Shown piece by piece: positions 1 to 7,882 of a DNA stretch of 64,000 nt (its first letter is position 1; each line of letters opens with the position of its first letter). A program made the position numbers and the translations under genes. Source of the DNA: Rhodococcus qingshengii JCM 15477 (GTDB taxonomy: Bacteria > Actinomycetota > Actinomycetes > Mycobacteriales > Mycobacteriaceae); the NCBI RefSeq assembly GCF_023221595.1, contig NZ_CP096565.1:1-64000 (forward strand), written 5' to 3'. The notes beneath the pieces were generated by a model. That model ran no database searches and was not told where the DNA came from. It saw only the letters and a list, made by a program, of their open reading frames with translations.

Positions 1-125
1 TTTGGCGGATGCCCAGGTCAGCGCCGTCCACTGAAGGACTAAATACCTGTAACGGACAGTAACATTAAGTCTGTTTTGTCGGGTAGTGTTCCTCTGTTCG
101 CATCCGCGGGGAGAGGAACTACGCA

Positions 126-1133
126 GTGGCAACAAAGTGGTTGTTGATTGAGTCGATCGGTGGCGCTACACCGTCGATCATCGGTCTGGGGAGCACTCCT
201 CGAAAGTTCACACCGTTGGACAAATTCTTCAAAAGCAAAGATTCCCTCGACGAGGTTTACAGCGTGATTGCCGAGGTCATGGCGTCGCCTGACCGCGTAG
301 ACAGGGTAACTGCTGATGGCCGCCGGCGTGTCGTTGTGGAGCCTTTGGTGACGTTCTCAGGACGTCTGCATGGCATGTACCTATGGACTGGCGGACCAGA
401 CGAAGTCGTTCCCGACAGGGACCCGGCCGGAGCTTGGTTGTTCAACCTGACGGCGAGCAAAGCCAGCGGAAGCAACGATCTGCTCGACTTGTACGGCGTT
501 CCGGAGGATGAGCGACATACCGAGAAAGCAATGGCCGGCGCCTTCACCCGTCTCGTGACCAATCGCGATGAGGGCGAGGCTTTGTCGAAGATCATCCACT
601 CGGCTCCCGGAACCATTCACCAAGCGGTGTGGACAGTGAGGCGAGATGACGACGAGCTGCGTGCCGCCCACTTTTCGTGCCGAATGCTTGAAGAAATCGA
701 TCCTGCGACCAGCAGGTCAGAGGTCATTTTGCGAGGAATAACGCAAGACATCGGCCCCGCGATCGACGTTGCGGCGGCTCCGCCCCCTGTGGTTCTTGAA
801 TACCGGGTCCTCGAGGCTGCGACGGAGGAGGGGGAGTACCGAGCGATCGTCAATCTCAAGACGCTGCAACTCATTCGATGGGTAGGCGATCCGATGCCAG
901 ACTTGGCGTGGGAATCAGTGGATGACCAGGTTAAACCTGGTATGCATCCCGAGGACTTGCCTGTGGCGCTAGAGATGTCTGCGGGTTTGGCGCGGGGCAA
1001 AACGCAAGGCACCGTCCGGTTCAGACAGCTCGACGGGAAGTGGAAAGCCTGTGATGTGCGAGCGACATTGATGATGCTCGACCAGCACACCACCGCCGGC
1101 CTGGTCATGGTCCGCGCTGCTGCGGATTCGTAG
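126..1133 (+). CDS. PAS-like sensory/regulatory protein, hypothetical
   Basis: 335 aa from a GTG preceded by GAGAGGAA. No signal peptide or membrane segment. The C-terminal third (about residues 225-330) reads like a PAS-type alpha/beta domain, with a HPED motif (HPEDLPVALE) and a FRQLDGKWK segment of the kind seen in PAC subdomains. The N-terminal 200 residues contain a second similar region. Mycobacteriales genomes and plasmids carry soluble PAS/GAF-like proteins of this type (DUF5593-like) without a known ligand; that family match is from memory and uncertain. It converges on the rep gene with only 4 nt between the stops, so a GC-rich hairpin inside the rep 3' end (1158-1191) may stop its transcript. 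Confidence 0.6.
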   Translation: MATKWLLIESIGGATPSIIGLGSTPRKFTPLDKFFKSKDSLDEVYSVIAEVMASPDRVDRVTADGRRRVVVEPLVTFSGRLHGMYLWTGGPDEVVPDRDPAGAWLFNLTASKASGSNDLLDLYGVPEDERHTEKAMAGAFTRLVTNRDEGEALSKIIHSAPGTIHQAVWTVRRDDDELRAAHFSCRMLEEIDPATSRSEVILRGITQDIGPAIDVAAAPPPVVLEYRVLEAATEEGEYRAIVNLKTLQLIRWVGDPMPDLAWESVDDQVKPGMHPEDLPVALEMSAGLARGKTQGTVRFRQLDGKWKACDVRATLMMLDQHTTAGLVMVRAAADS

Positions 1134-1137
1134 CTTT

Positions 1138-2517
1138 TCACCAGTTGTCGATGCCGCGCTGACGCGCGCACAGTTCTGCGCGCGCGTCAGCGGCAGTCCT
1201 CCGCTCAGCAATCTGTCTGCGGCGGCGGACTGCCGCAGCATCCGGAACAGCTGCCATCGCTGCCCGGCGGCCGGGGGAGTCCTCAGTCGCGGCCAATGCG
1301 TAACGCGCACGTTCGGCCTCGAACTGCGAGGACTGTCGTTCACGTCCAGCTTTTGCCTGCTCAGCGGCAATTTGAGCGAGAACATGCGGTGAGAAGGCCA
1401 GATCCTGCTCCTTCATGAGCCACCGGATAAACGCAATCGGATGCTTTGGGTCCGGTGTCATCTTCCGTGCCTCGGCCCACGCGTCGATGGTGGAGTTGAG
1501 ATCGTCAGCGGTCCAGCCGTGCGCCGCTGATTCGGCCAGTGCAGGCGCCCAACCTCGGGGGGTATGTTGACGTGCCCACGTAGGCGTTCTCGGATTACCG
1601 AGCCACTTGGATGCGAGCAACAGGCCTTTCCGGATGCCGTCAGCCTTCTCGACCTCGGACCTGGATTCCTTGCGCCGCGAAGCGGCTCGTTTATCCACAG
1701 ATCGTTTTGTATTAAGTACCTCTCTACGAGAGGTAGGGATAGAAAACTGACCCCTACGGGGGTGGGGTGCCATCTGTATAGATCCTGCGACTGACATGCG
1801 GGTTTTATCCACAGGCTTACGCGGGTGCAACGCCCACACCGATGCCCAGCCACGCGACTTGTCATCAAATCTCCACGACGCCATACGTTCGCCTTTGCGG
1901 CGTAGTCGGCCACGCAATACCTCCGTGGCTACCCGAAGTAGTTTGAGCGCTTGACGGGCTCGCTGAACGGTCCGCTCTCCGAGCCCTGTTCGCTCGACGA
2001 GTGTGGCAATGGATAGACGCGAGCTGCGGCCGGAATCGAAATCAGCAGCACCGGCCATGACTTTCGCGACCGCCAACAACGATTTAAGACTGATCCCTCC
2101 GCCGGCGACACTGCCTGTCTTCGACGTCTTGACGAGCTCGGGGCGGATGCGGTTGTACTCCGCGGTATAGGCGCAGCGGACGACGATCTCGACCCAGTGC
2201 TGGGCTCCACGCCATGACGCGATACCGCTGTATGCGCCGGGCTCCAATTCGAGCGTGACCTGGCAGTACCTTCGGCAAGCTGCCTCTGGGCCACCGAGCG
2301 CGTTGACGAACATCGGGGTCAGGGAATGGCATTGGTGCCCGTGCACATGGCCAGATACAGCGCGAGGCGTACGAGCTGTGCCGTACCGACGCCGCATGGG
2401 GCTGCTACCGCAGTACGGGCGCAGTACGGATGTAGGTGCGTGTTCGTGAACAGCGACACGCGCAGGAATCATTGAAACTTCATCAGGCCACGATGTAGCC
2501 TGAGACCTGTCCGCCAA
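1138..2517 (-). CDS. Probable plasmid replication initiator (helix-turn-helix protein)
   Basis: 459 aa. The TTG at 2517 is chosen because GAAGGGA stands 5 nt upstream; an ATG 15 codons in (2472) is the alternative. The segment near residues 165-200 (SIATLVERTGLGERTVQRA) is a clear winged-HTH-like motif. The C-terminal half is basic and Arg/Ala rich, with a conserved-looking block around WARQHTPRGWAPALAESAAHGWT. Mycobacteriales plasmids carry such HTH proteins as Rep candidates, often next to small regulators, as here. No iterons were recognised in the upstream 150 nt. Function is inferred from architecture and context; a plasmid-borne transcription factor is the alternative. Confidence 0.5.
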   Translation of the reverse strand: MADRSQATSWPDEVSMIPARVAVHEHAPTSVLRPYCGSSPMRRRYGTARTPRAVSGHVHGHQCHSLTPMFVNALGGPEAACRRYCQVTLELEPGAYSGIASWRGAQHWVEIVVRCAYTAEYNRIRPELVKTSKTGSVAGGGISLKSLLAVAKVMAGAADFDSGRSSRLSIATLVERTGLGERTVQRARQALKLLRVATEVLRGRLRRKGERMASWRFDDKSRGWASVWALHPRKPVDKTRMSVAGSIQMAPHPRRGQFSIPTSRREVLNTKRSVDKRAASRRKESRSEVEKADGIRKGLLLASKWLGNPRTPTWARQHTPRGWAPALAESAAHGWTADDLNSTIDAWAEARKMTPDPKHPIAFIRWLMKEQDLAFSPHVLAQIAAEQAKAGRERQSSQFEAERARYALAATEDSPGRRAAMAAVPDAAAVRRRRQIAERRTAADARAELCARQRGIDNW

Positions 2518-2590
2518 GACAGTCCCTTCGGGGATATAGCAGTACCGCTGAGAAACGAGCGTCTAACTCGAATCTCACCAACTTCGAAAA

Positions 2591-2622
2591 ACCCTCGACC
2601 CCGCCCGGTTCGGGGGTTTTTT
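2591..2622. terminator. Bidirectional terminator upstream of rep
   Basis: CCCCG (2599-2603) pairs with CGGGG (2611-2615), followed on the plus strand by G and six T. Read on the minus strand the same stem is followed by TCGAGGG and five T. It would end minus-strand transcripts from the two regulator genes upstream and could also end a plus-strand RNA antisense to the rep leader. Confidence 0.55.
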
Positions 2623-2703
2623 GTTGCAGTCGGTGCGCTACAGCTAACGATGTGTGGTTGTCACGGCATCCCCCGCCCGGGTTTGCCGTCTACGCGACGT
2701 TCG

Positions 2704-2904
2704 TTACGCGGTGAGCTGCAAAACCTCCTGGTCGAGTTCGACGACAAGATTCTTATGGCCAGTGGTGGCCGCCAGCAGATCTGCGACGTACTGGCTGACG
2801 GAGCTGACTCCGGCCGCCTTCCGCCGCTTTTCCAGCTCTGCGTACACCGGATCTGGAACGCGACTCACAACCCGGGTTCGATCACCCTTGCTTGGTGTGG
2901 GCAT
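2704..2904 (-). CDS. Small ribbon-helix-helix-like DNA-binding protein
   Basis: 66 aa, ATG at 2904 with GAAGGGAG upstream; the open frame extends further 5' but that part is the untranslated leader. Sequence TRVVSRVPDPVYAELEKRR followed by SSVSQYVADLL matches the beta strand-helix-helix layout of Arc/CopG/MetJ regulators. It lies between the double-HTH regulator and rep on the same strand, so a role in copy-number or partner-gene control is plausible. An orphan antitoxin is the alternative; no toxin gene follows. Confidence 0.6.
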   Translation of the reverse strand: MPTPSKGDRTRVVSRVPDPVYAELEKRRKAAGVSSVSQYVADLLAATTGHKNLVVELDQEVLQLTA

Positions 2905-3049
2905 GCTCTTCTCCCTTCGGCCCGACCTTGCTCCTAGCGATGCAGTGCCAGGTTCCCGTTCATCCTGTGCCAAGATCACACAATCGTCACGGTGACACGC
3001 CGAAGAAGAACCGAACTTCGATGTTTGGGTGGAATTATGGGGAGATTTT

Positions 3050-3550
3050 TTAAGAATCGCGGAAGCGTGTCGCACGCGCTTGACGGCTGTCACGATCGCG
3101 CTGCCAGACCTCAGCGACCAGCTCGGGCGTGACCTTATACAGCTCCGCAAGCTGCGCAGCCCTAGCCTCGTCGTACTCTTTGCGCCCTTTTTCGATTCGT
3201 CCGAGAAGCGTCGCCGAAATTCCGAGAGCTTCGGCAGCTCGCCCTTGAGTCATGCCAGCTTGGGCGCGCAGATCACTGAGGCCAAGCTGGTCATTCGGAA
3301 TCGGCACAAGGTCTGCAACGGTAAGCCGCAATTCGGCCGCAACCTTGGCTAGCAGCTCGGGTGTTGGTGCCGCACGACCCGTTTCCCATGCAGAGACGGT
3401 CTGCTCGGAGACACCAGCGGCGTCAGCCAGGTCTGCAATATTCGCCTTGCGCGCCAGTCGATAGCGCCGCAACCTGGCAGCACTAAAGCCTCGAACAGCA
3501 CTCCGCGACACGCCTACTCCAAGCTCTCGAGAACCATCCCCGTGAGTCAT
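3050..3550 (-). CDS. Transcriptional regulator with two XRE-type HTH domains
   Basis: 166 aa, ATG at 3550 with AAAGGAG 7 nt upstream. Two Cro/C1-type helix-turn-helix domains lie in tandem: residues about 25-80 (NIADLADAAGVSEQTVSAWE) and about 92-145 (MTQGRAAEALGISATLLGRIE). Such double-XRE proteins usually repress their own promoter and a neighbouring operon. The promoter region upstream holds an 8-bp palindrome CACTAGTG at 3579-3586. The gene faces away from the transfer operon, so it is a candidate regulator of rep or of transfer. Confidence 0.75.
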   Translation of the reverse strand: MTHGDGSRELGVGVSRSAVRGFSAARLRRYRLARKANIADLADAAGVSEQTVSAWETGRAAPTPELLAKVAAELRLTVADLVPIPNDQLGLSDLRAQAGMTQGRAAEALGISATLLGRIEKGRKEYDEARAAQLAELYKVTPELVAEVWQRDRDSRQARATRFRDS

Positions 3551-3625
3551 TGTGTCGCTCCTTTACCCCGCCAACTCGCACTAGTGTTTAGAATAATAGG
3601 GTGTTATATTGGTTTGGCATAAAAG
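3551..3625. promoter_or_regulatory. AT-rich divergent promoter/operator region
   Basis: This short AT-rich stretch is unlike its surroundings. It holds the palindrome CACTAGTG (3579-3586) and hexamers resembling -10 boxes in both directions (TATATT on plus near 3606; TATTAT on minus near 3595). It precedes the double-HTH gene on the minus strand and the largely non-coding plus-strand stretch that ends at the terminator at 4012. Boxes were picked by eye. Confidence 0.35.
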
Positions 3626-3963
3626 GTTGCCAAGAAAGAGTCGAGGTCAAGGGACCTATAGGCGGAAAAGGGGGGCCGTGAGGCGATTGAATGAGTTGCC
3701 GAACACAAACCACGCGGTCTACCCTGCAACGGCGTGCCCAGCCTGGGATTCCTCGGTACTTGTCGACGTCGGTATCGCTTGTAGCGCAGAAGAATTTGCA
3801 CACGTCTATCTGCGTGTGCCTTCTGAGTACGGGCAGGCGATTTGGATGAACTGGTTTCTCGCAGTGCGCGATGCAACATCCCAGGTCACTCTCAGTGACC
3901 GTTCTACTTCAAGCACGAACACAAGGACTTCGGCTTCTGCCGAGCGTCGTGCTGTCTCGAAAG

Positions 3964-4012
3964 CCCCAGGTGCGTTGGTGATTGGCGTCCCCTCACGCAC
4001 CTGGGGTTTTTT
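3964..4012 (+). terminator. Strong Rho-independent terminator
   Basis: CCCCAGGTGCGT (3964-3975) pairs perfectly with ACGCACCTGGGG (3995-4006), followed immediately by six T. No convincing gene lies between the promoter-like region at about 3600 and this terminator, so the RNA ended here could be an untranslated transcript of roughly 390 nt. An ATG reading frame at 3691 gives only 52 aa without known features. Confidence 0.8.
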
Positions 4013-4105
4013 CATGTCTGCGGTGCTGCACGCACCAAGGCGACCAGACCGCAGGCCTTCGAGCCTATGCGGTGAAGTTGAAAACGCAACTAGCCGGAGG
4101 CAGTC

Positions 4106-4546
4106 GTGGGGAACAACTCTGCGCAAAATACCTATTCCAGCTGGGTAGAACAGGACACTCTCAAACTCGGATTCGCTGACCACGAACTCGGGCGCACTGT
4201 GAACCCTGCATGCGGCCATGCCACCCGGATCCCGGTCCGTCGTGTCTCGCCCTTCGTGGTGCTCGGCAACACGGTCCGTGAAGCACCCACCCCGCTCCTC
4301 CCGCCCGAGGACCGGGTGGGTGCGCCTTTTCGTGCACGCTGCGTTCCTCTATTCGCCAACGTCGTCCACTGCATGGGGCGCAGTCCGGGCAGCGTTTGTG
4401 TGAGCGTTCCGATTCCCGGCTTCTTCCACCGGTGCCCACTCGGACACACCCAACTCCCGACCACAACCAGATTCTTCACACGCTTCGCGGCCGACGGCGT
4501 GATCTCTGCCGCGCATCAGCTTCCCGGTACGTCCTACCGGGATTAA
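4106..4546 (+). CDS. Hypothetical protein, weakly supported
   Basis: 146 aa from a GTG 5 nt after CCGGAGG, the main argument for it. No domain or signal peptide is recognised. The frame runs through a terminator-like hairpin (GCACCCACC at 4282-4290 with GGTGGGTGC at 4314-4322, then GCGCC and four T), which argues against translation of the whole length. The part before the hairpin may be a short peptide or the region may be non-coding leader for the transfer operon. Confidence 0.25.
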   Translation: MGNNSAQNTYSSWVEQDTLKLGFADHELGRTVNPACGHATRIPVRRVSPFVVLGNTVREAPTPLLPPEDRVGAPFRARCVPLFANVVHCMGRSPGSVCVSVPIPGFFHRCPLGHTQLPTTTRFFTRFAADGVISAAHQLPGTSYRD

Positions 4547-4630
4547 TGGCCCCGAGATCACAACTCTCGCGGCCGGCTCATCCACGAATCCACCTAAGTG
4601 TTTGCAAAACAACACGATTGAAGGGATGTC

Positions 4631-5842
4631 ATGAAGCAGTTCAAGAAACCACGGTCCGGTGGGCGCCATCGGTCACCGTCGACGGGTGCGGTCGCAGCCG
4701 TGACGTTGGCGGCGATGGTCGGAGCCGCCTTCGTCAATGCCGGAGTTGCGATCGCAGCGCCGACCCAGCCGGGCATCACCGCTCCGTCGCAGCCGGGCAT
4801 TACGACGCCTCCGCCTGCGTCGGAGCAGCCGGGCATTACTACTGCCCCTGAGGTTCCTGCGCCGACGTCCGATCGTTCGTACTGGACTCCGCCTCCGGCT
4901 GAGTACGACAACATTCAGTGGAAGCCTTCGCCGTCGACACAGCAGTCGTCCCCGAACAATGCAGGCGATAGCAGCGGGAACTATGTAGCGCCGACGTATT
5001 ACGGCGACCCGATCGACGTGGGGACACTCCATCTCCCGACCGAAGTCGAGATCATCGCTCCGATCGAAGCACCGCCCCAGATGTTGCAGCTGGGTGATTA
5101 CGTCGGGCCGAAGCCCAATTGGATGTCCGACGAGTATCTCGAACGCACCAATAACACTGCATCTGTCGGTGTTTCACAGTTCGCGACATTCTGGTCCAGC
5201 GTCGGCGTCGACGTGGATCGTTCGCAACGTGTCTCGGCTGCAACCTTCGGCGGAGCCGCAGCAGGTGCCTTGGCTGCCGGAACCGCAGGGTTCACAGTGG
5301 GCGCATTGGGCGGCGGCACAGTGGGCGGTTTGATCGGGGCCGGTATGGGCGGCCTGGTTCCGCTCCCGCCGCCACTGCCGGAAGCGACGACAGGCGTCGT
5401 CGGCACGGCTATCGGTGCCGGTGCAGGTGGCTTGATTCTCGGGATTCCCAGTGCCGTGGGCGGCGCTGTGGTGGGCGGATTGACGGCGGGAGCAATCGGG
5501 GCCGGTGACACCGATGCCGAGCCTCGCCACATCGACGTGCCGAACCTTCCTGAGCCGGACGCACCTGCGATCACCTCGCAGACCAGTGACGCGCTGGCGG
5601 CGCAGGCCCCGCCGGTCGCGCAGGTCGTCACCGACGCTGTGGCGTCCGTTCCGCAGATCACCGAGAACGTCAACGCGCAGCTCACTACTGCACGTGAAAC
5701 CGTCCTCGCTCAGCCCGGTGGCGATCAGGTCATCGCCGCACTCGACAACGCGGCCGTCGAAGCGAATTACGCCTTCGGACCTACCGCCGATCTGATCGGC
5801 CAAGCCCTCGGCGCTGCTGCCGCTGGAGCGACCCCCGCGTAA
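4631..5842 (+). CDS. Secreted glycine/alanine-rich protein, first gene of the transfer operon
   Basis: 403 aa with GAAGGG upstream of the ATG. A signal peptide is visible: basic start, hydrophobic stretch around residues 19-42, then GVAIAAP. The mature N-terminus has three imperfect repeats of QPGIT(A/T)PS. A long Gly/Ala stretch (about 205-295), such as GGGTVGGLIGAGMGG, looks like a membrane-inserting or aggregation-prone glycine-zipper segment. The C-terminus is Ala-rich and soluble. In Rhodococcus, proteins of this look are named insoluble domain proteins (from memory). Lying at the head of the type IV secretion operon, it may form or line an envelope structure of the transfer channel; this is inference. 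Confidence 0.65.
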   Translation: MKQFKKPRSGGRHRSPSTGAVAAVTLAAMVGAAFVNAGVAIAAPTQPGITAPSQPGITTPPPASEQPGITTAPEVPAPTSDRSYWTPPPAEYDNIQWKPSPSTQQSSPNNAGDSSGNYVAPTYYGDPIDVGTLHLPTEVEIIAPIEAPPQMLQLGDYVGPKPNWMSDEYLERTNNTASVGVSQFATFWSSVGVDVDRSQRVSAATFGGAAAGALAAGTAGFTVGALGGGTVGGLIGAGMGGLVPLPPPLPEATTGVVGTAIGAGAGGLILGIPSAVGGAVVGGLTAGAIGAGDTDAEPRHIDVPNLPEPDAPAITSQTSDALAAQAPPVAQVVTDAVASVPQITENVNAQLTTARETVLAQPGGDQVIAALDNAAVEANYAFGPTADLIGQALGAAAAGATPA

Positions 5843-5847
5843 TCACT

Positions 5848-5882
5848 ACCGCCGCCGGGGTCGGGGCTTCGGCCCCGGCGGT
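5848..5882 (+). terminator. GC hairpin after the first transfer gene (attenuator-like)
   Basis: CCGCCGGGG (5852-5860) pairs with CCCCGGCGG (5873-5881), with GGGGC-TTCG-GCCCC nested inside. No T-run follows until several bases later (GTGTTAGTC). It sits between two same-strand genes and could lower expression of the distal genes or stabilise the upstream mRNA. Confidence 0.5.
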
Positions 5883-5925
5883 GTTAGTCGAAGTTCTTTT
5901 TCTTTGCACGAGAGGAAATATCGAC

Positions 5926-7002
5926 ATGTCAGGTCAGAACTGGTTTCCACCGTTGGACCCGACCGAGTTCGCCGACGAAGTGGACACGGGAGAGCAAACC
6001 CCAGACACCGACGTACATTCCGAGCCCGAGTCCGAAAACCCCGATGAGGAATCAGAACCCGACTCCCTACTCGACCATGCCGAAACTGTTGAGAGCGAAC
6101 CGGTTTCCACCGGCAACGCTCCCTCGGCAGACGAGACCGTTGTCGCTGCGGTGAGCCGACCCGCCCAACACCTCACTCCCACATTCGAACTCGCAGATGA
6201 GGACGAGACCGGACCGGCGACCGATCCGGTCGTCTCTGAGTCCGTGGGTGTTGTCCGCACGCTCCCGGTCGTCACCCTCGCTGTCAGTGATCTGAATACA
6301 CAACCGGATTGGGCATCGGAATGGGAGCTGCCGGCCACCGATCCGGAACCGACACCGCCCACCCCGGATGAGGGGGAGCGGATCGGTATCCCCGAACCTC
6401 TCCCTGGATCCGACCGGGCGCGTGGCCGGAGCCGCCGCACGAAAGCCGCTGTCGGGGGAGCCGCTGCGGCCGTGCTGGCTGTCCTCGTCGGCGGTACCGC
6501 AATCGCGCTGGCCTCCGGTTCCGACGAACCGGACGCTCCAGCCTCCCTCGAAGTACCTGGAACCACTACGGCCCCGCCAGCGGCGGGGACGTCTGTCGCC
6601 GGGGCGCAGGCCGCCTCGTCCTGGTGCCCGAGCAGCGTCAAGGGTGACGTCATCAGCGGGAATGGCCCTGGCGGTACCGGATCTGGCCCTGATGCGATCC
6701 TCGGATTTCAGTACGCCTTCTACGTCGATCGCAATGCGGACAAAGCGCGAGGCTTCGCCACTCCGGAAGCTGCGGCCACCCAACTGTCGACCTTGCAAGC
6801 CGGCATCGATGACGGCGTCCCGGTCGGCACCGAGCATTGCGTTCTGATCCGCCCGTCCGGTCAGCCGGGTGTCTTCGCCGTAGAGATGGTCCAAAAAGCC
6901 GCGGACGGTGCGATCGTGCGATACGCGCAAACCATCAGCACGACCGTGCGTGACGGAAAGACGCTGATCGCGGCCATCAACGAGAGCGTAGGCACGCCGT
7001 GA
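5926..7002 (+). CDS. Membrane-anchored protein with acidic cytoplasmic N-terminus
   Basis: 358 aa, ATG at 5926 with GAGAGGAAA upstream. The first 170 residues are acidic (Glu/Asp/Pro/Ser rich) and probably disordered. One membrane helix follows a basic cluster RARGRSRRTK (about 180-205). The extracytoplasmic C-terminal domain of about 135 aa contains two well-separated Cys (SSWCPSS and TEHCVL) that could form a disulfide. Topology is type II single-pass. It overlaps the next gene by 4 nt (GTGA), so the two are translationally coupled. Family not recognised; a structural part of the transfer apparatus by context. Confidence 0.65.
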   Translation: MSGQNWFPPLDPTEFADEVDTGEQTPDTDVHSEPESENPDEESEPDSLLDHAETVESEPVSTGNAPSADETVVAAVSRPAQHLTPTFELADEDETGPATDPVVSESVGVVRTLPVVTLAVSDLNTQPDWASEWELPATDPEPTPPTPDEGERIGIPEPLPGSDRARGRSRRTKAAVGGAAAAVLAVLVGGTAIALASGSDEPDAPASLEVPGTTTAPPAAGTSVAGAQAASSWCPSSVKGDVISGNGPGGTGSGPDAILGFQYAFYVDRNADKARGFATPEAAATQLSTLQAGIDDGVPVGTEHCVLIRPSGQPGVFAVEMVQKAADGAIVRYAQTISTTVRDGKTLIAAINESVGTP

Positions 7003-7856
7003 CGTGGGCGGGGGACTGGCTCGAGGGCGAGCCGACAGAAGACAACGAATCCGACGAGAAGCCGTCGGCAACGGTGGACGACACCGCACCGCCGCTTGTG
7101 CCCGGGTCCGAGGCAGAAGGCCCGGTCGATGAGGTACCCGAGCCAGAAGATGCACTGATTCCGCTGGCACCGCCTTCTGCTGTGCTGATCGCCGGGGTTG
7201 CCGGTGGAGTCGGAGCCACCACGACAGCGGTCGGCCTGGCGAGTGCATTGCACACCGAACTCGTCACTGCTGCCGCCGTGGATACGACCCCCGCCGGTGG
7301 TGACCTGTCCGAGCGTGGCTGCGGGCGCGAGCTGAACCCCGGCCAATGGGTCTCCGAGCACGGGGTGCTGTGGGGTCGCCGCACGCTTGGGGAGCTGAGC
7401 GGCGACGCTGCGGCGCTCGCGTCCGTTCACTCACTCCTGACCGCGTCCGGTCATTTTCCGATCTACGACGCCGGAAACCCTTTGCGTGCACAGCATCTCG
7501 CTCCGCTGCTGGCCGATGCGTCGGTCGTGATCGTCCTGGTGGTGTCCAGCCGCGGCGACTCCGTGAACCGTCTTCCCTCCGTCCTGGAATGGATCGAGAG
7601 CACCCTCGGCGCACACACGTTGGCATCGGTCGTCGTGGCCGTCGTCGAGGTCCGTCCCGGTTCGACGCCGGTGGCCGATCACCTCAGTGCCCATATGGCG
7701 GGCCGGATCGGAGCGGTGCGCCTGATCGGTCACGACCGGTCGTTGGCCGCAGGAGGACCGATCGTGACCTCGGCGATGGGCAGCGGTGTCGAGCAGGACT
7801 TCACCGCTCTCGCCGCCGACGTACGAAACCTCGGTGCAGCCGCGCCGACGCAGTGA
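6999..7856 (+). CDS. MinD/ParA-like P-loop protein with degenerate Walker A
   Basis: 285 aa; GTG start overlapping the previous stop by 4 nt. After an acidic, proline-rich N-terminus (1-60), a MinD/ParA fold begins at LIAGVAGGVGATTTAVGLA: the deviant Walker A GG-x-G-x-TT spacing is kept but both lysines are gone. The segment FPIYDAGNPL stands at the place of Walker B, and VVIVLVVSS follows. Such lysine-less MinD relatives include TadZ and the secretion-system positioning ATPases (family knowledge). It may place the transfer machine at the cell pole. Loss of the lysine suggests weak or no ATP hydrolysis. Confidence 0.65.
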   Translation: MTWAGDWLEGEPTEDNESDEKPSATVDDTAPPLVPGSEAEGPVDEVPEPEDALIPLAPPSAVLIAGVAGGVGATTTAVGLASALHTELVTAAAVDTTPAGGDLSERGCGRELNPGQWVSEHGVLWGRRTLGELSGDAAALASVHSLLTASGHFPIYDAGNPLRAQHLAPLLADASVVIVLVVSSRGDSVNRLPSVLEWIESTLGAHTLASVVVAVVEVRPGSTPVADHLSAHMAGRIGAVRLIGHDRSLAAGGPIVTSAMGSGVEQDFTALAADVRNLGAAAPTQ

Positions 7857-7882
7857 ACAAACACATCCGAAGGGAAATCCGC

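Noticed and set aside
2530..2700. Search for iterons or a replication origin upstream of rep
   Set aside because: No repeated 10-20-nt units were visible; the origin may be inside rep or elsewhere.
7346..7882. Plus-strand extension of the cutinase frame
   Set aside because: Arg-rich shadow of the MinD-like gene; the signal peptide and RBS fix the start at 7883.
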